Origin: Mesorhizobium sp. B2-1-8
Lineage (GTDB): Bacteria > Pseudomonadota > Alphaproteobacteria > Rhizobiales > Rhizobiaceae
Direction of reading: 5' to 3'
DNA length: 64,000 nucleotides
Assembly: GCF_006442545.2 (NCBI RefSeq)
Contig: NZ_CP083952.1
Coordinates: forward strand, 5,433,501-5,497,500
The translations under genes were made by a program, and so were the position numbers. The first letter of the stretch is position 1. Each line of letters opens with the position of its first letter. This document shows positions 53,071-60,959 of the stretch, piece by piece. The notes under the pieces are model-generated. The model saw only the letters and a list, made by a program, of their open reading frames with translations, was not told the origin of the DNA and did no database searches.

Positions 53071-53111
53071 TCTGTCTTTGTGCCTCGAAACCCCTCGCTG
53101 TCGATTATGCC

Positions 53112-54245
53112 TCAGCCTTTCGTCGTGCGCTTGGTCTTCTTGGGATCGTCGAACGGCAAGGGCTGCGCCGTCGCCTTGATCGACCCGCTCTTGTTGCGGA
53201 TTTCGAGCTTGGTGTCCTTGACCGCGCAGTCGACGTCGAGCCGGGCGATGCCCATCGATTTCTCGACCAGCGGCGAATACATGGCGCAGGTGACAACGCC
53301 GACTTGTCTGCCGTCGCGATAGACCGGAGCGCCCTCGTCGGCCGGCTCCTTGCCGTCGAGCAGGACGCCGTAGATCTTGAAGCGCTCCTTGCCTTTCAGG
53401 CGATAGTGCTCTTCGGCGCCGCGGAAACCGGTCTTGCCGGGGCTGACGGTGAAGTCGAGGCCGAGTTCCCATAGCGTGTCGCCGGGACCTTCATTCTCGA
53501 ACGGGTATTTCTGCGAATTGTCATAGGGATAGAACAAGAGGTAGCTCTCGACGCGCAGCATATCGAGGGTGGTAAAGCGGCACGGAATGATGCCGGCGCT
53601 CTTGCCCTCGTCGAGGATCCTGTCCCAGATCGTGCCGGCATCCTGGCCGCGGCAGAAGATCTCGTAGCCGCGCTCGCCGGTATAGCCGGTGCGCGAGATC
53701 ATCACCGGAAAACCGAACAGTTGCGTCTGCATGTGGTGGAAATAGTTGAGGTCGCGAATGCCGGGCACGTGCTTGGCCAGATAGTCGACCGCAGTCGGCC
53801 CCTGCAGCGACAAATCGTGCAGATTGTCGTCGAAGCGCAGCGACACGTCCCGGCCCATCGCCGCTCGCTGCAATTCCTCGTGGCCGGTGCCCGAGCCGTG
53901 CACCACCATCCAGGAATTTGGTCCCGTGCGGTAGAGGATGCAGTCGTCGGTGAATTTTCCTGCTTCGTTCAGCATGCAGGCATAGGCCGACTTGCCGGGA
54001 TAGATTTTTTCGACGTCGCGCGTTGTGGCGAGGTCGATGAGATGCGAGGCGTGCGGCCCTGTGATGTGCACCTTCTTCAAGCCGGAAACATCCATAAGCC
54101 CGGCCTTGGTGCGGATGGCGGTATATTCCTCATCGGCATCCTTGTCGTAGGTCCAGGCGGTGCCCATGCCGCTCCAGTCTTCGAGTTTCGACCCCAGAGC
54201 GCGATGGCGGTCCGCCAGGGTTGAAAATCTCCAGGATGCCGTCAT
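53112..54245 (-). CDS. dmmD: GcvT-like aminomethyltransferase of the dimethylamine operon
   Basis: A 377-residue GcvT-family protein (glycine cleavage T / DmdA fold) that likely captures the formaldehyde released by DmmABC on tetrahydrofolate. Core signs are TKAGLMDVSGLKKVHITGPH, GPTAVDYLAKHV, SRTGYTGERGYEIFC (substrate/THF region) and TLDMLRVESYLLFY. First gene of dmmDABC; ATG at 54245 with GGAGG eight bases upstream. Divergent from the permease operon across 287 bases. Confidence 0.87.
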   Translation of the reverse strand: MTASWRFSTLADRHRALGSKLEDWSGMGTAWTYDKDADEEYTAIRTKAGLMDVSGLKKVHITGPHASHLIDLATTRDVEKIYPGKSAYACMLNEAGKFTDDCILYRTGPNSWMVVHGSGTGHEELQRAAMGRDVSLRFDDNLHDLSLQGPTAVDYLAKHVPGIRDLNYFHHMQTQLFGFPVMISRTGYTGERGYEIFCRGQDAGTIWDRILDEGKSAGIIPCRFTTLDMLRVESYLLFYPYDNSQKYPFENEGPGDTLWELGLDFTVSPGKTGFRGAEEHYRLKGKERFKIYGVLLDGKEPADEGAPVYRDGRQVGVVTCAMYSPLVEKSMGIARLDVDCAVKDTKLEIRNKSGSIKATAQPLPFDDPKKTKRTTKG

Positions 54246-54355
54246 CCGCTCGTCCTCCGTTCGAAAATCCTGATGTTCCCTGCTCCTTTGCCCAAGGCCG
54301 GAGCTTTGGATTGAATATTGACCGCAAACGCGGGAAGCCTGCAATCCCCTTGAAG

Positions 54356-54477
54356 CAAATAATTTCATTGTCAGGCAAAATTGTTCACTCGAAACGAGCG
54401 GTTAACGCCACGTAAATTCGTCTTGACAAGTCCGGGATTCGGGCGGAGTTTATGAAACAAATTTCACTCTCTTGAAA
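54356..54477. promoter_or_regulatory. Divergent dmm / permease control region with operator repeats
   Basis: Toward the permease operon a TTGACA (54423-54428) is followed by GAAACAAATTTCACT (54454-54468), identical to the 15-mer before tmm, and TTTCAC-TCTC-TTGAAA (54462-54477). Toward dmmD there is a half-site AATGAAATTATTTG (54369-54356, minus strand). No clear -10 was found. Confidence 0.5.
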
Positions 54478-54532
54478 GAGAGCGGCGGGCGGTGGATTCG
54501 GAACCGGGCGCCGGCGAAGAAGGGGAAAACCG

Positions 54533-54820
54533 ATGTCAGACCTGCATCAGCGCATCGAGGCGCTGTATCGCTCCGATTTGCGCGGATCCGCGCTCCTGAT
54601 CGTCTGCCTGTGGGCGACGATCCTCTTCGTCCTCTTCATGACATGGCCATACATTCCGCAGGGCGGCATCAAGGCCGTCGTCGCCATGGCCGCCGCCGCG
54701 GTGCTCATCTTCAACACGGCAGCCATCCTGGCGATGGTCAAACACTACAAGGAAGACAAGGAGTTCATCTACGGGCTCGACATCAAGAACGCCGACGCGT
54801 CCCGCAACCGCAAGTCCTGA
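54533..54820 (+). CDS. Small two-helix membrane protein (permease operon, first gene)
   Basis: A 95-residue protein: amphipathic N-terminus (MSDLHQRIEALYRSDLRGSA), helix at about 21-40 (LLIVCLWATILFVLFMTW), second helix at about 46-66, then a charged helical tail (HYKEDKEFIYGLDIKNAD). I do not recognise the family. It begins a run of three small membrane proteins and an APC permease, with gaps of 11, 32 and 14 bases. GGGGAAAA precedes the ATG. It may be an accessory subunit of the permease. Confidence 0.72.
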   Translation: MSDLHQRIEALYRSDLRGSALLIVCLWATILFVLFMTWPYIPQGGIKAVVAMAAAAVLIFNTAAILAMVKHYKEDKEFIYGLDIKNADASRNRKS

Positions 54821-54831
54821 GGGGAGAAACA

Positions 54832-55209
54832 ATGTCCCGCTATACGCCGCCGGAACAGAGCAAGGCCGGGCAAGTCTTCGACATCGCCGTTGTCGTGGTC
54901 GCCATTTTCGTGGCGCTGTGGCTACCGCTGAAGCTTGGTCTTGCCGGTGCCGCGAAATCCATCGACGCGCTCGATGCCAAGACCTGGGAAGCGCTCGGGC
55001 AGAATCCGACCATGGCGTCGATCTGGGAAAAGCTCGGCTATACGCCGGAGACCGCGCACGACGTCATCCAGAACCGGTTTCACTACATCATCGACTGGCC
55101 GACGCTGATCATCATGGCGGCCGTGCTGATCGGTTATTTCGTGTTCCTGTTCCGGGCATCCGACCGCGAATATCGCGATGTCATCAACGAAAAGTTCGAC
55201 GACAAATAA
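54832..55209 (+). CDS. Small two-helix membrane protein (permease operon, second gene)
   Basis: A 125-residue protein with helices at about 14-34 (VFDIAVVVVAIFVALWLPL) and 82-102 (WPTLIIMAAVLIGYFVFLF). The 45-residue stretch between them (SIDALDAKTWEALGQNPTMA, SIWEKLGYTPETAHDVI) is helical and would lie on one side of the membrane. The C-terminus is charged (ASDREYRDVINEKFDDK). No family recognised. Strong GGGGAGAAAC ribosome site; 11 bases after the previous gene. Confidence 0.75.
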   Translation: MSRYTPPEQSKAGQVFDIAVVVVAIFVALWLPLKLGLAGAAKSIDALDAKTWEALGQNPTMASIWEKLGYTPETAHDVIQNRFHYIIDWPTLIIMAAVLIGYFVFLFRASDREYRDVINEKFDDK

Positions 55210-55241
55210 AGTCTGGCGACGAAGAATTTGGGGACACGATC

Positions 55242-55403
55242 ATGTGGGTGGCACTCTCTTACGCATGCTGGGGCATCTCGATCGTGCTCGCGCTGTGGAT
55301 GCTCTACGACTGGTTCAAGGTCGATACGAACTACTCCGAGGACGTTCTGACCTCGTCGCGTGAAGGCGAGCTCGAAGCTGTTTCCGAAAAACACCGGATC
55401 TGA
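55242..55403 (+). CDS. Small single-helix membrane protein (permease operon, third gene)
   Basis: A 53-residue protein: one N-terminal helix (VALSYACWGISIVLALWML) followed by a short soluble, acidic tail ending VSEKHRI. It is easily missed because of its size. GAAGAATTTGGGG precedes the ATG at 55242. Position between two membrane-protein genes and 14 bases before the APC permease supports a real gene. Function unknown; the topology recalls small regulatory subunits of transporters. Confidence 0.68.
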   Translation: MWVALSYACWGISIVLALWMLYDWFKVDTNYSEDVLTSSREGELEAVSEKHRI

Positions 55404-55417
55404 GTGGGGATTGATCG

Positions 55418-56824
55418 ATGACGGTCGCGCTTGAAAACACCACCACCACCACAATTCACGGCGACCGTGTATCGCTGCTTCGGGTGCTTGGCCCGGCCCA
55501 TGTCTGGGCGCTCGGTGTCGGCATCGTTCTGGTCGGCGAGTTCACCGGCTGGAATTTCTCGGCCGACAAGGGCGGCGCGCTGGCGGCCCTGATCGTGTGC
55601 TGGGTCGTCGGGCTGCTCTACACCTCCGTGGCCATGATCGATTCCGAGGTGACGTCGACGGTGGCCGCCGCCGGCGGCCAGTATGCGCAGGCCAAGCACA
55701 TCGTCGGCCCGCTGATGGCCTTCAACGTCGCGCTGTTCCTGGTCTTTGCCTATACGATGCTGGAAGTATCCGACGCCATCCTGCTCGGCGACACCATCGT
55801 CGCCAAGGCGGGAGTCGAAGGGCTGACCCACAATTCCTTCATCGCCGCCACCATAGTGGTCCTGGCCTGGCTCAACTATCGCGGCGTGCTGATGACGCTC
55901 AACGTCAACTTCGTCATCACGGCCATCGCCTATGTCTCGATCGTCGTCCTGTTCTTCTCGGTCAGCCCGTGGACGCAAGGCGCGGTGCTGAAGCTCAACG
56001 AACTGGTCACTCCAGGCAATGCGCTGCCCTATGGCTGGATCGGTGTCATCGCCGCCTTCCAGTTCGGCATCTGGTATTATCTCGGCATCGAAGGCACCAC
56101 GCAGGCGGCCGAGGAAGTGCGCTCGCCGGCACGCTCGCTGCCCTACGGCACCATGGCCGGCATGATCACGCTTCTGATCGCCGCCGCCATGACCTGGTAT
56201 GTCTGCGCCTCGCTGATGCCCTGGGAATATCTCGGCATCACCTATTATCCGCTGTGGGATGCCGGCAAGCTGACCGGAAGCCCGCTGCTCGAGAACCTTC
56301 TGTTCATAGCGACACTGCTCGCCGCGCTTGCCTCCGCCAATGGCTGCATCAACGACGCGGCGCGCGCCTGGTTCTCGCTCGGCCGCGACCGCTATCTGCC
56401 GAGCTGGTTTTCGGCGGTGCATCCGAAATATCGCACGCCCTACCGCTCGATCCTGTTCCTGCTGCCGATCGCGCTGGCTTTCGCCTTCATCGCCGATCTC
56501 AACCAGGCGATCACCTTCTCGATCCTGTCGGGCGTGCTGCAATACACTTTCATGAGCATCAACATCATGATGTTCAGGAAGAAGTGGCCGCTGGGCTCGA
56601 TCCGCCGCGGCTACACGCACCCCTTCCATCCGCTGCCGGCAATCGTCCTGTTCTGCCTGTGCGTGGTGACCTTCTTCGCCATCTTCCTCGGCTTCGGCTC
56701 GCAGTTGATCGCCATGGTCGCCTTCTATTTCCTGATCTCGCTGTGGTTCCATTTCTACCGCTACAAATTCGTGCGGCGCGGCGACCAGTTCACCATGCCG
56801 TGGCCGAAACCGCAGGGCTATTGA
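55418..56824 (+). CDS. APC-family permease of the methylated-amine locus
   Basis: A 468-residue amino acid-polyamine-organocation transporter with 12 predicted helices. The first helix holds GIVLVGEFTGWNFSADKGG and mid-protein is WYYLGIEGTTQAAEEVRSPA (split LGIEGTTQAAEEV), resembling ethanolamine-type permeases. In this setting a small methylated amine, such as methylamine or dimethylamine, is the likely substrate. It is the last of the four-gene group with the three small membrane proteins and is followed by two unknown membrane genes. Confidence 0.87.
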   Translation: MTVALENTTTTTIHGDRVSLLRVLGPAHVWALGVGIVLVGEFTGWNFSADKGGALAALIVCWVVGLLYTSVAMIDSEVTSTVAAAGGQYAQAKHIVGPLMAFNVALFLVFAYTMLEVSDAILLGDTIVAKAGVEGLTHNSFIAATIVVLAWLNYRGVLMTLNVNFVITAIAYVSIVVLFFSVSPWTQGAVLKLNELVTPGNALPYGWIGVIAAFQFGIWYYLGIEGTTQAAEEVRSPARSLPYGTMAGMITLLIAAAMTWYVCASLMPWEYLGITYYPLWDAGKLTGSPLLENLLFIATLLAALASANGCINDAARAWFSLGRDRYLPSWFSAVHPKYRTPYRSILFLLPIALAFAFIADLNQAITFSILSGVLQYTFMSINIMMFRKKWPLGSIRRGYTHPFHPLPAIVLFCLCVVTFFAIFLGFGSQLIAMVAFYFLISLWFHFYRYKFVRRGDQFTMPWPKPQGY

Positions 56825-56869
56825 TGGGAGTAGGCCCGCCCAGGATCTGGACGGGCCTTGAACAATAAA

Positions 56870-57559
56870 ATGTCCGAGGTGACATCAGCACTGCTTGCCG
56901 GGGCAATCGTCCTGGCTCTCGCCCTTCATTTTGTGTGGCTGGCACGCCGCAGCCGCGACAGGGCCTCGGCAGCGCTCGCCGCCGACGAGGCCAGCATTCG
57001 CACTGTCGTCGCGGACGCGGCCAATGTCTCTGACGGCACCGCCGGCGTCATCACCTGGGAAGGATCGTGGAACAGCCAACGCGTGCAGGTGCGCACCATC
57101 GTCGACACGCTGGCGACGCGGAAACTGCCGGCGCGCTGGCTTAGTGTTTCGATCACCGAGAAGGTCGCGGTGTCAGCCATTTTCGACATGATGATGCGGC
57201 CGGGCTCGCCGACGACGTTCTCGAATTTCGATCATCTGGACCATACGCTGCCGAAAGCTCCGGGATTTCCAGCCGAGGCGGTGCTGCGGACGGACCGCCG
57301 AGGCACGCGCTTCCCCCAAGGCATCATCGCCGGTCATCTCGAAGCCTTTGGGGATGGCCGCGCCAAGGAACTGCTGATCACGCCAAACGGAGTGCGCATC
57401 GTGTGGCTGCTAGCCGAGGCCGAGCGGGCACGCTACGGTGTCTTCCGGCAAGCCGCGTTCGGTGACACGCGGATCGATGCGACGCTGATCGAGCGGCTGC
57501 TCGTCTCTCTCTCGAAGCTGCGCGACGCCATCAACCGAAGCGAACGGCAGGCCGCATGA
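56870..57559 (+). CDS. Unknown membrane-anchored protein
   Basis: A 229-residue protein with one N-terminal helix (SALLAGAIVLALALHFVWL, about residues 5-23) and a mixed alpha/beta soluble domain (VITWEGSWNSQRVQVRTIV, TLATRKLPARWLSVSIT). No family is recognised. It starts 45 bases after the APC permease and overlaps the next gene by four bases. The ATG at 56870 is preferred over a TTG at 56858. Its place between permease and mgsA suggests a link to amine metabolism, though this is context only. Confidence 0.65.
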   Translation: MSEVTSALLAGAIVLALALHFVWLARRSRDRASAALAADEASIRTVVADAANVSDGTAGVITWEGSWNSQRVQVRTIVDTLATRKLPARWLSVSITEKVAVSAIFDMMMRPGSPTTFSNFDHLDHTLPKAPGFPAEAVLRTDRRGTRFPQGIIAGHLEAFGDGRAKELLITPNGVRIVWLLAEAERARYGVFRQAAFGDTRIDATLIERLLVSLSKLRDAINRSERQAA

Positions 57560-57885
57560 GCACTTCAAACACTTCGCCGGCACCAGTGAGCCCTTATCTC
57601 GTCCTGGGCGCCGCAATCGTGCTGCCGGCAAGCGGTCATGTCATTCTTGGCGTGCCGGTGCGCGGATTGCAGTTCCTTTTCTTCATGGTGATCCTCGCGT
57701 GGGTGACCGCCAAGATTTCGCCGCCGGATGCCAGCTTCGTCGGCCGTCACGCCGGCGGCTTCCTGATCTATGCGCTGTCGATCCTCGACGCCTACAAGAT
57801 CGCTCGTATTCGTACCGCCAAATGGGCTCACAATGCCCGACCGGAGGGCGATGATGTGCCGAGCGACATCGAGCCGCACGCGTAA
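57556..57885 (+). CDS. Unknown small membrane protein
   Basis: A 109-residue protein with about three hydrophobic segments (YLVLGAAIVLPASGHVILG; LQFLFFMVILAWVTAKI; HAGGFLIYALSILDAYKIA) and a polar tail ending DIEPHA. No family assigned. Start overlaps the previous stop (ATGA), so the pair is translationally coupled and probably forms one functional unit. Confidence 0.65.
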   Translation: MSTSNTSPAPVSPYLVLGAAIVLPASGHVILGVPVRGLQFLFFMVILAWVTAKISPPDASFVGRHAGGFLIYALSILDAYKIARIRTAKWAHNARPEGDDVPSDIEPHA

Positions 57886-57900
57886 CCAGAGGAAAATTTT

Positions 57901-57930
57901 TTTCATCCCATTGAATTCAAGGATTTCATT
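57901..57930. promoter_or_regulatory. Candidate operator sites upstream of mgsA
   Basis: TTTCAT-CCC-ATTGAA (57901-57915) nearly repeats the site before tmoX, and a further half-site ATTTCATT lies at 57923-57930. The 84-base gap is AT-rich with a run of T residues, and gives mgsABC-gmaS-mgdAB its own promoter region. Confidence 0.45.
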
Positions 57931-57969
57931 CGGTACATCATCTCTAGTCACAAACGTCGGGAGGCTGAC

Positions 57970-58866
57970 ATGTGCGGAATCGTTGGACTTTTCCTGAAGG
58001 ACAAGGCGTTGGAGCCGAAGCTCGGCGCGATGCTGTCGGAGATGCTGGTATCGCTCAGCGACCGCGGCCCTGACAGCGCCGGCATCGCCATCTATGGCGC
58101 GACGTCAGGCAACGAGGCCAAGATCACCATCCAGTCGCCGAAGCCGGAACGCGATTTCCGCGGCCTGGACGCCGAACTCGCCAGGGCTCTCGGAGCGCCA
58201 GTCAGCATTGCGGTGAAATCGACCCACGCGGTGGTCAGGACCGCGCCCGACAAGGTCGACGCGGCGCGTGAAGCCCTCCAGTCGCTGAGACCCGACATCC
58301 GCATCATGGGCGCCGGCGAAGCGGTGGAGATCTACAAGGAGGTCGGCCTGCCCGAAGCCGTCGTCGATCGCTTCGACGTGCGCAAGATGACCGGTACGCA
58401 TGGCATCGGCCACACTCGCATGGCGACGGAATCGGCGGTGACGACGATGGGCGCACATCCCTTCTCGACCGGCGCCGACCAGTGCCTGGTGCACAATGGT
58501 TCGTTGTCCAATCACAACAATGTCCGCCGCGAACTGGTGCGCGAGGGCATGAAATTCGAAACCGAGAACGATACCGAAGTGGCGGCCGCCTACCTTTCCT
58601 CGCAAATGGCGCATGGCAAGAACCTCGGCGAGGCGCTGAAAGGCACGCTCTCCGACCTGGACGGTTTCTTCACCTTCGTCGTCGGTACCAAGAATGGTTT
58701 TGGCGTGGTGCGCGATCCGATCGCCTGCAAGCCCGCCGTGATGGCCGAGACCGACCAGTATGTCGCCTTCGGCTCGGAATATCGCGCGCTGACCAAACTG
58801 CCCGGCATAGACAATGCGAGGGTCTGGGAACCGGAGCCCGCAACCGTCTATTTCTGGGAGCATTGA
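57970..58866 (+). CDS. mgsA: N-methylglutamate synthase subunit A (class II glutamine amidotransferase)
   Basis: A 298-residue Ntn-type amidotransferase with the nucleophilic Cys at position 2 (MCGIVGLF), SDRGPDSAGIAIYG and HNGSLSNHNNVRREL. In N-methylglutamate synthase it works with MgsB and MgsC to transfer methylamine to glutamate. The family resembles the N-terminal domain of glutamate synthase. GGGAGG precedes the ATG at 57970. First gene of the operon. Confidence 0.92.
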   Translation: MCGIVGLFLKDKALEPKLGAMLSEMLVSLSDRGPDSAGIAIYGATSGNEAKITIQSPKPERDFRGLDAELARALGAPVSIAVKSTHAVVRTAPDKVDAAREALQSLRPDIRIMGAGEAVEIYKEVGLPEAVVDRFDVRKMTGTHGIGHTRMATESAVTTMGAHPFSTGADQCLVHNGSLSNHNNVRRELVREGMKFETENDTEVAAAYLSSQMAHGKNLGEALKGTLSDLDGFFTFVVGTKNGFGVVRDPIACKPAVMAETDQYVAFGSEYRALTKLPGIDNARVWEPEPATVYFWEH

Positions 58867-58870
58867 GTTC

Positions 58871-59593
58871 ATGCCGGCAACCTCCAAGGCAATGCGCGAC
58901 AGCCATGCGCGCGTCTTCGACCTCGACATCCTGTCGCTGCGCGAACTCAACCAGGCGCTGCACAATCTGGCTCCCGGTTCGAACGAGACGGCGTGGGAAG
59001 TTCTCAACCCGAAAGGCAACCATTCGGTCGCCGTCGGCGTCGACCAGCCCGTCAGCATCGATGTGCGCGGCAGCGTCGGCTATTACTGCGGCGGCATGAA
59101 TTCGGGCAGCACGATCACCGTGCACGGCTCGGCCGGCCCGGGCGTCGGCGAGAACATGATGGCGGGTTCGATCGTCATCAAGGGCGACGCCAGCCAATAT
59201 GCCGGCGCCACCGGCAAGGGCGGGCTGCTGGTCATCGAGGGCAATGCCTCCTCGCGCTGCGGCATCTCGATGAAGGGCATCGACATCGTCGTGCACGGCA
59301 ATATCGGCCATATGTCGGCCTTCATGGCGCAGTCCGGCAACCTCGTGGTGCTGGGCGATGCCGGCGACGCGCTGGGCGATTCCATCTACGAGGCGCGGCT
59401 CTTCGTACGCGGCAAGGTCGACAGCCTGGGCGCCGACTGCATTGCCAAGGAGATGCGGCCCGAGCATCTGGAGTTGCTGCAGGGCCTGCTCGATCGCGCC
59501 GGCGTGACCGGCGTCAAGCCGTCGGAGTTCAAGCGCTACGGCTCGGCGCGCACGCTCTACAATTTCAATATCGACAACGCCGACGCGTATTGA
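58871..59593 (+). CDS. mgsB: N-methylglutamate synthase subunit B (GltB C-terminal-like)
   Basis: A 240-residue right-handed beta-helix protein with Gly-rich repeats (VRGSVGYYCGGMNSGSTITV, then VHGSAGPGVGENM, IEGNASSRCGIS, VHGNIGHMSAF, LGDAGDALGDS), the pattern of the glutamate synthase C-terminal domain. Four bases after mgsA. It forms part of the synthase; alone it has no catalytic residues. Confidence 0.92.
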   Translation: MPATSKAMRDSHARVFDLDILSLRELNQALHNLAPGSNETAWEVLNPKGNHSVAVGVDQPVSIDVRGSVGYYCGGMNSGSTITVHGSAGPGVGENMMAGSIVIKGDASQYAGATGKGGLLVIEGNASSRCGISMKGIDIVVHGNIGHMSAFMAQSGNLVVLGDAGDALGDSIYEARLFVRGKVDSLGADCIAKEMRPEHLELLQGLLDRAGVTGVKPSEFKRYGSARTLYNFNIDNADAY

Positions 59594-59599
59594 GGCAGC

Positions 59600-60928
59600 A
59601 TGACCTATCGCAACCCGCCGACGACGCCGCGCAAATCCGCGACTTTCGACGACTACACGCTTTCCGAAATCCGCCGTGCCGCTGCGACCGGCATCTACGA
59701 TATCAGAGGTGCCGGCGCCAAGCGCAAGCTGCCGCATTTCGATGATCTTCTGTTCCTCGGCGCCTCGATCTCGCGCTATCCGCTGGAAGGCTACCGTGAG
59801 CGCTGCGACACGTCAGTCGTGCTGGGGTCGCGCCATGCCAAGAAGCCGATCGAGCTGAAAATTCCGATCACTATCGCCGGCATGAGCTTCGGCTCGCTGT
59901 CCGGCCCGGCGAAAGAAGCGCTCGGGCGCGGCGCGACGCTGGCGGGCACCTCGACCACGACCGGCGATGGCGGCATGACCGAGGAAGAACGCGGCCATTC
60001 CAAGCAACTGGTCTATCAATACCTGCCGTCGCGCTACGGCATGAACCTGCGAGACCTGCGCCGTGCCGATGCGATCGAAGTGGTCGTCGGCCAGGGCGCC
60101 AAGCCCGGCGGTGGCGGCATGCTGCTCGGCCAGAAGATTTCCGACCGCGTCGCCGAGATGCGGACGCTGCCGAAGGGCATCGACCAGCGCTCGGCCTCGC
60201 GCCATCCCGACTGGACCGGCCCGGACGATCTCGAGATCAAGATCCTCGAACTGCGCGAGATCACCGACTGGGAAAAGCCGATCTACGTCAAGGTCGGCGG
60301 CGCCCGCCCCTATTACGACACGGCGCTTGCGGTGAAAGCCGGCGCCGACGTCGTCGTCGTCGACGGCATGCAGGGCGGCACGGCGGCGACGCAGGAAGTG
60401 TTCATCGAAAATGTCGGCCAGCCGACGCTCGCCTGTATCAGGCCAGCCGTGCAGGCGCTGCAGGATCTTGGCATGCATCGCAAGGTTCAGCTCATCGTCT
60501 CCGGCGGCATCCGCAACGGCGCCGATGTCGCCAAGGCGCTGGCGCTCGGCGTCGACGCGGTGTCGATCGGCACGGCGGCACTCGTGGCGCTCGGCGACAA
60601 TGATCCCCGCTGGGAGGCGGAGTACAACGAACTCGGCACCACGTCAGGCGCCTATGACGACTGGCATGAGGGCAAAGACCCTGCCGGCATCACCACGCAG
60701 GATCCGGAACTGATGAAGCGGGTCGACCCCGTGGCCGCCGGACGCCGGCTGGCGAACTATTTGAAGGTGATGACGCTGGAGGCGCAGACCATCGCCCGCG
60801 CTTGCGGCAAGAACAGCCTGCACAATCTCGAACCCGAGGACCTCGTCGCATTGACGATCGAGGCAGCCGCCATGGCCGGCGTACCGCTGGCCGGCACCAA
60901 CTGGATACCGGGGAAGAACGGCTTCTAG
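59600..60928 (+). CDS. mgsC: N-methylglutamate synthase subunit C (FMN-binding, GltB2-like)
   Basis: A 442-residue FMN-binding glutamate synthase central domain. Marks are ITIAGMSFGSLSGPAKEALG, GTSTTTGDGGMTEEE, GQGAKPGGGGMLLG, YVKVGGARPYY and VVVDGMQGGTAATQE (FMN phosphate and substrate region), with a late Cys in IARACGKNSLHNLEPEDL. It carries out the reductive step of N-methylglutamate formation. Six bases after mgsB. Confidence 0.92.
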   Translation: MTYRNPPTTPRKSATFDDYTLSEIRRAAATGIYDIRGAGAKRKLPHFDDLLFLGASISRYPLEGYRERCDTSVVLGSRHAKKPIELKIPITIAGMSFGSLSGPAKEALGRGATLAGTSTTTGDGGMTEEERGHSKQLVYQYLPSRYGMNLRDLRRADAIEVVVGQGAKPGGGGMLLGQKISDRVAEMRTLPKGIDQRSASRHPDWTGPDDLEIKILELREITDWEKPIYVKVGGARPYYDTALAVKAGADVVVVDGMQGGTAATQEVFIENVGQPTLACIRPAVQALQDLGMHRKVQLIVSGGIRNGADVAKALALGVDAVSIGTAALVALGDNDPRWEAEYNELGTTSGAYDDWHEGKDPAGITTQDPELMKRVDPVAAGRRLANYLKVMTLEAQTIARACGKNSLHNLEPEDLVALTIEAAAMAGVPLAGTNWIPGKNGF

Positions 60929-60959
60929 AACACACCCAAAGACATAGCGAGGAACTATA

